Positions 63,516 to 64,000 of a DNA stretch of 64,000 nt are shown piece by piece; position 1 is the stretch's first letter; every line of letters starts with the position of its first letter. This DNA is from DASSUW01 sp963730535. Lineage in GTDB: Bacteria; Actinomycetota; Thermoleophilia; Solirubrobacterales; Solirubrobacteraceae. A program made the position numbers and the translations under genes. Location: NCBI GenBank assembly GCA_963730535.1, contig CAVSRU010000012.1, forward strand, positions 62,001 through 126,000. The letters are read 5' to 3'. A model generated the notes under the pieces. It did no database searches. It was not told the origin of the DNA and saw nothing but the letters and a program-made list of their open reading frames with translations.

Positions 63516-64000
63516 TCAAACGGGCGCGGGAGCGGTCGACGCGCGGACCACGAGCTCCGGCGGCGCCGGGACGAAGGTCGGCGGCTCCTCGCCCGAGATC
63601 GCGGCGACGAGCGTGGCGGCCGCGACCTCGCCGAAGTGCGTGTAGTCGATCCGCACGCTCGTCACCGGCGGGCCGGCGAGCGCGGCGAGCGGCGAGTCGT
63701 CGAAGCCGGTGACCGACAGGTCGCCGGGGACGTCGAGCCCGCGCTCGCGAGCCACGCCCAGCCCGGCGGCGGCGAGCACGTCGCTCGCGTACGCGATCGC
63801 CGTCGGCCGCTGCTCGAGCACGCGCGCCGTCGCGGCGGTGCCGGCGGGATCGGCGGGGTCGGCGTGCGCGACCGGCCCCGGCTCGAGGCCGGCGGCTTCC
63901 AACGTGACCCGGAAGACGTCCAGGCGCGCCTGCACGAACTCGTAGCCCTCGAAGCCGCCGACGAAGCCGACGCGCCGGTGGCCGAGCCCGATCAGGTGCT
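63516..64000 (-). CDS. LacI-family transcriptional regulator, 5' end outside window
   Basis: C-terminal 161 residues of a LacI/GalR repressor. The periplasmic-binding-protein-like effector domain shows LIGLGHRRVGFVGG, TAIAYASDVLAAAGLGVARERG and LSVTGFDDSPLAALAGPPVTSVRID, the family's typical strands. The DNA-binding domain lies beyond the window. The frame stays open past 64000. It probably controls a sugar-use gene set that is outside the window. Confidence 0.9.
   Translation of the reverse strand, partial: HLIGLGHRRVGFVGGFEGYEFVQARLDVFRVTLEAAGLEPGPVAHADPADPAGTAATARVLEQRPTAIAYASDVLAAAGLGVARERGLDVPGDLSVTGFDDSPLAALAGPPVTSVRIDYTHFGEVAAATLVAAISGEEPPTFVPAPPELVVRASTAPAPV

Overview
The window is high-GC, tightly packed chromosomal DNA. 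Codon use, Rex/t6A gene order, membrane pyrophosphatase, FecR-like surface domains, an AftD-like glycosyltransferase and frequent GTG/TTG starts all point to an actinobacterium, most likely Thermoleophilia (Solirubrobacterales). That placement is inference from gene content; no rRNA, tRNA or CRISPR array was found. Gene starts were chosen from domain limits, 4-bp ATGA/GTGA overlaps, Shine-Dalgarno sites, and a recurrent TANNNT hexamer 6-10 nt before the start codon.

Layout. 1-6.4 kb (minus): an FAD/NAD(P) reductase, two TrkA-type RCK proteins, and two APC permeases with C-terminal universal-stress domains around a 54-residue membrane protein; this reads as a cation (possibly K+) transport module. 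6.4-10.2 kb: a PAS-GAF-PP2C phosphatase and the K+-independent H+-pyrophosphatase HppA. 10.3-15.2 kb: an eight-gene chain tsaE-tsaB-rimI-tsaD-(glutaredoxin-like)-rex-ybdK-like-DUF1844, nearly all joined by stop/start overlaps. 15.2-15.4 kb holds a palindromic repeat element.

15.4-33 kb is a cell-surface polysaccharide region: LPXTG protein, three Wzx-type flippase modules (one fused to a glycosyltransferase), an O-antigen-ligase-like protein, a 1385-residue AftD-like enzyme, an acyltransferase, a double methyltransferase, a GT-C enzyme, and GT4 and GT2 enzymes. It continues at 37.6-40.9 kb with two more GT4 enzymes and a secreted clan-A glycosidase-like protein. Between these lie a CHASE2/HD-GYP c-di-GMP phosphodiesterase paired with a secreted beta-helix/FecR-like protein (32.8-36.3 kb), and a primary-type sigma factor with a clear promoter next to a candidate small RNA (36.4-37.6 kb).

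41-47 kb: family-4 uracil-DNA glycosylase with a beta-clamp-like tail, a DUF2520-panC-panB-DUF47-pit operon, and an acetyltransferase. 47.5-50.7 kb: LysM/lytic transglycosylase and a membrane patatin. 50.6-63.5 kb is rich in DNA repair: uvrA, mutY, a disrupted ada-alkA, and uvrB, interrupted by an M32 carboxypeptidase and by a response regulator/thioredoxin-reductase-like fusion co-transcribed with a cNMP-binding histidine kinase. A truncated AbiEi/DUF559 gene bounded by short repeats precedes uvrB, and the window ends inside a LacI-type regulator.
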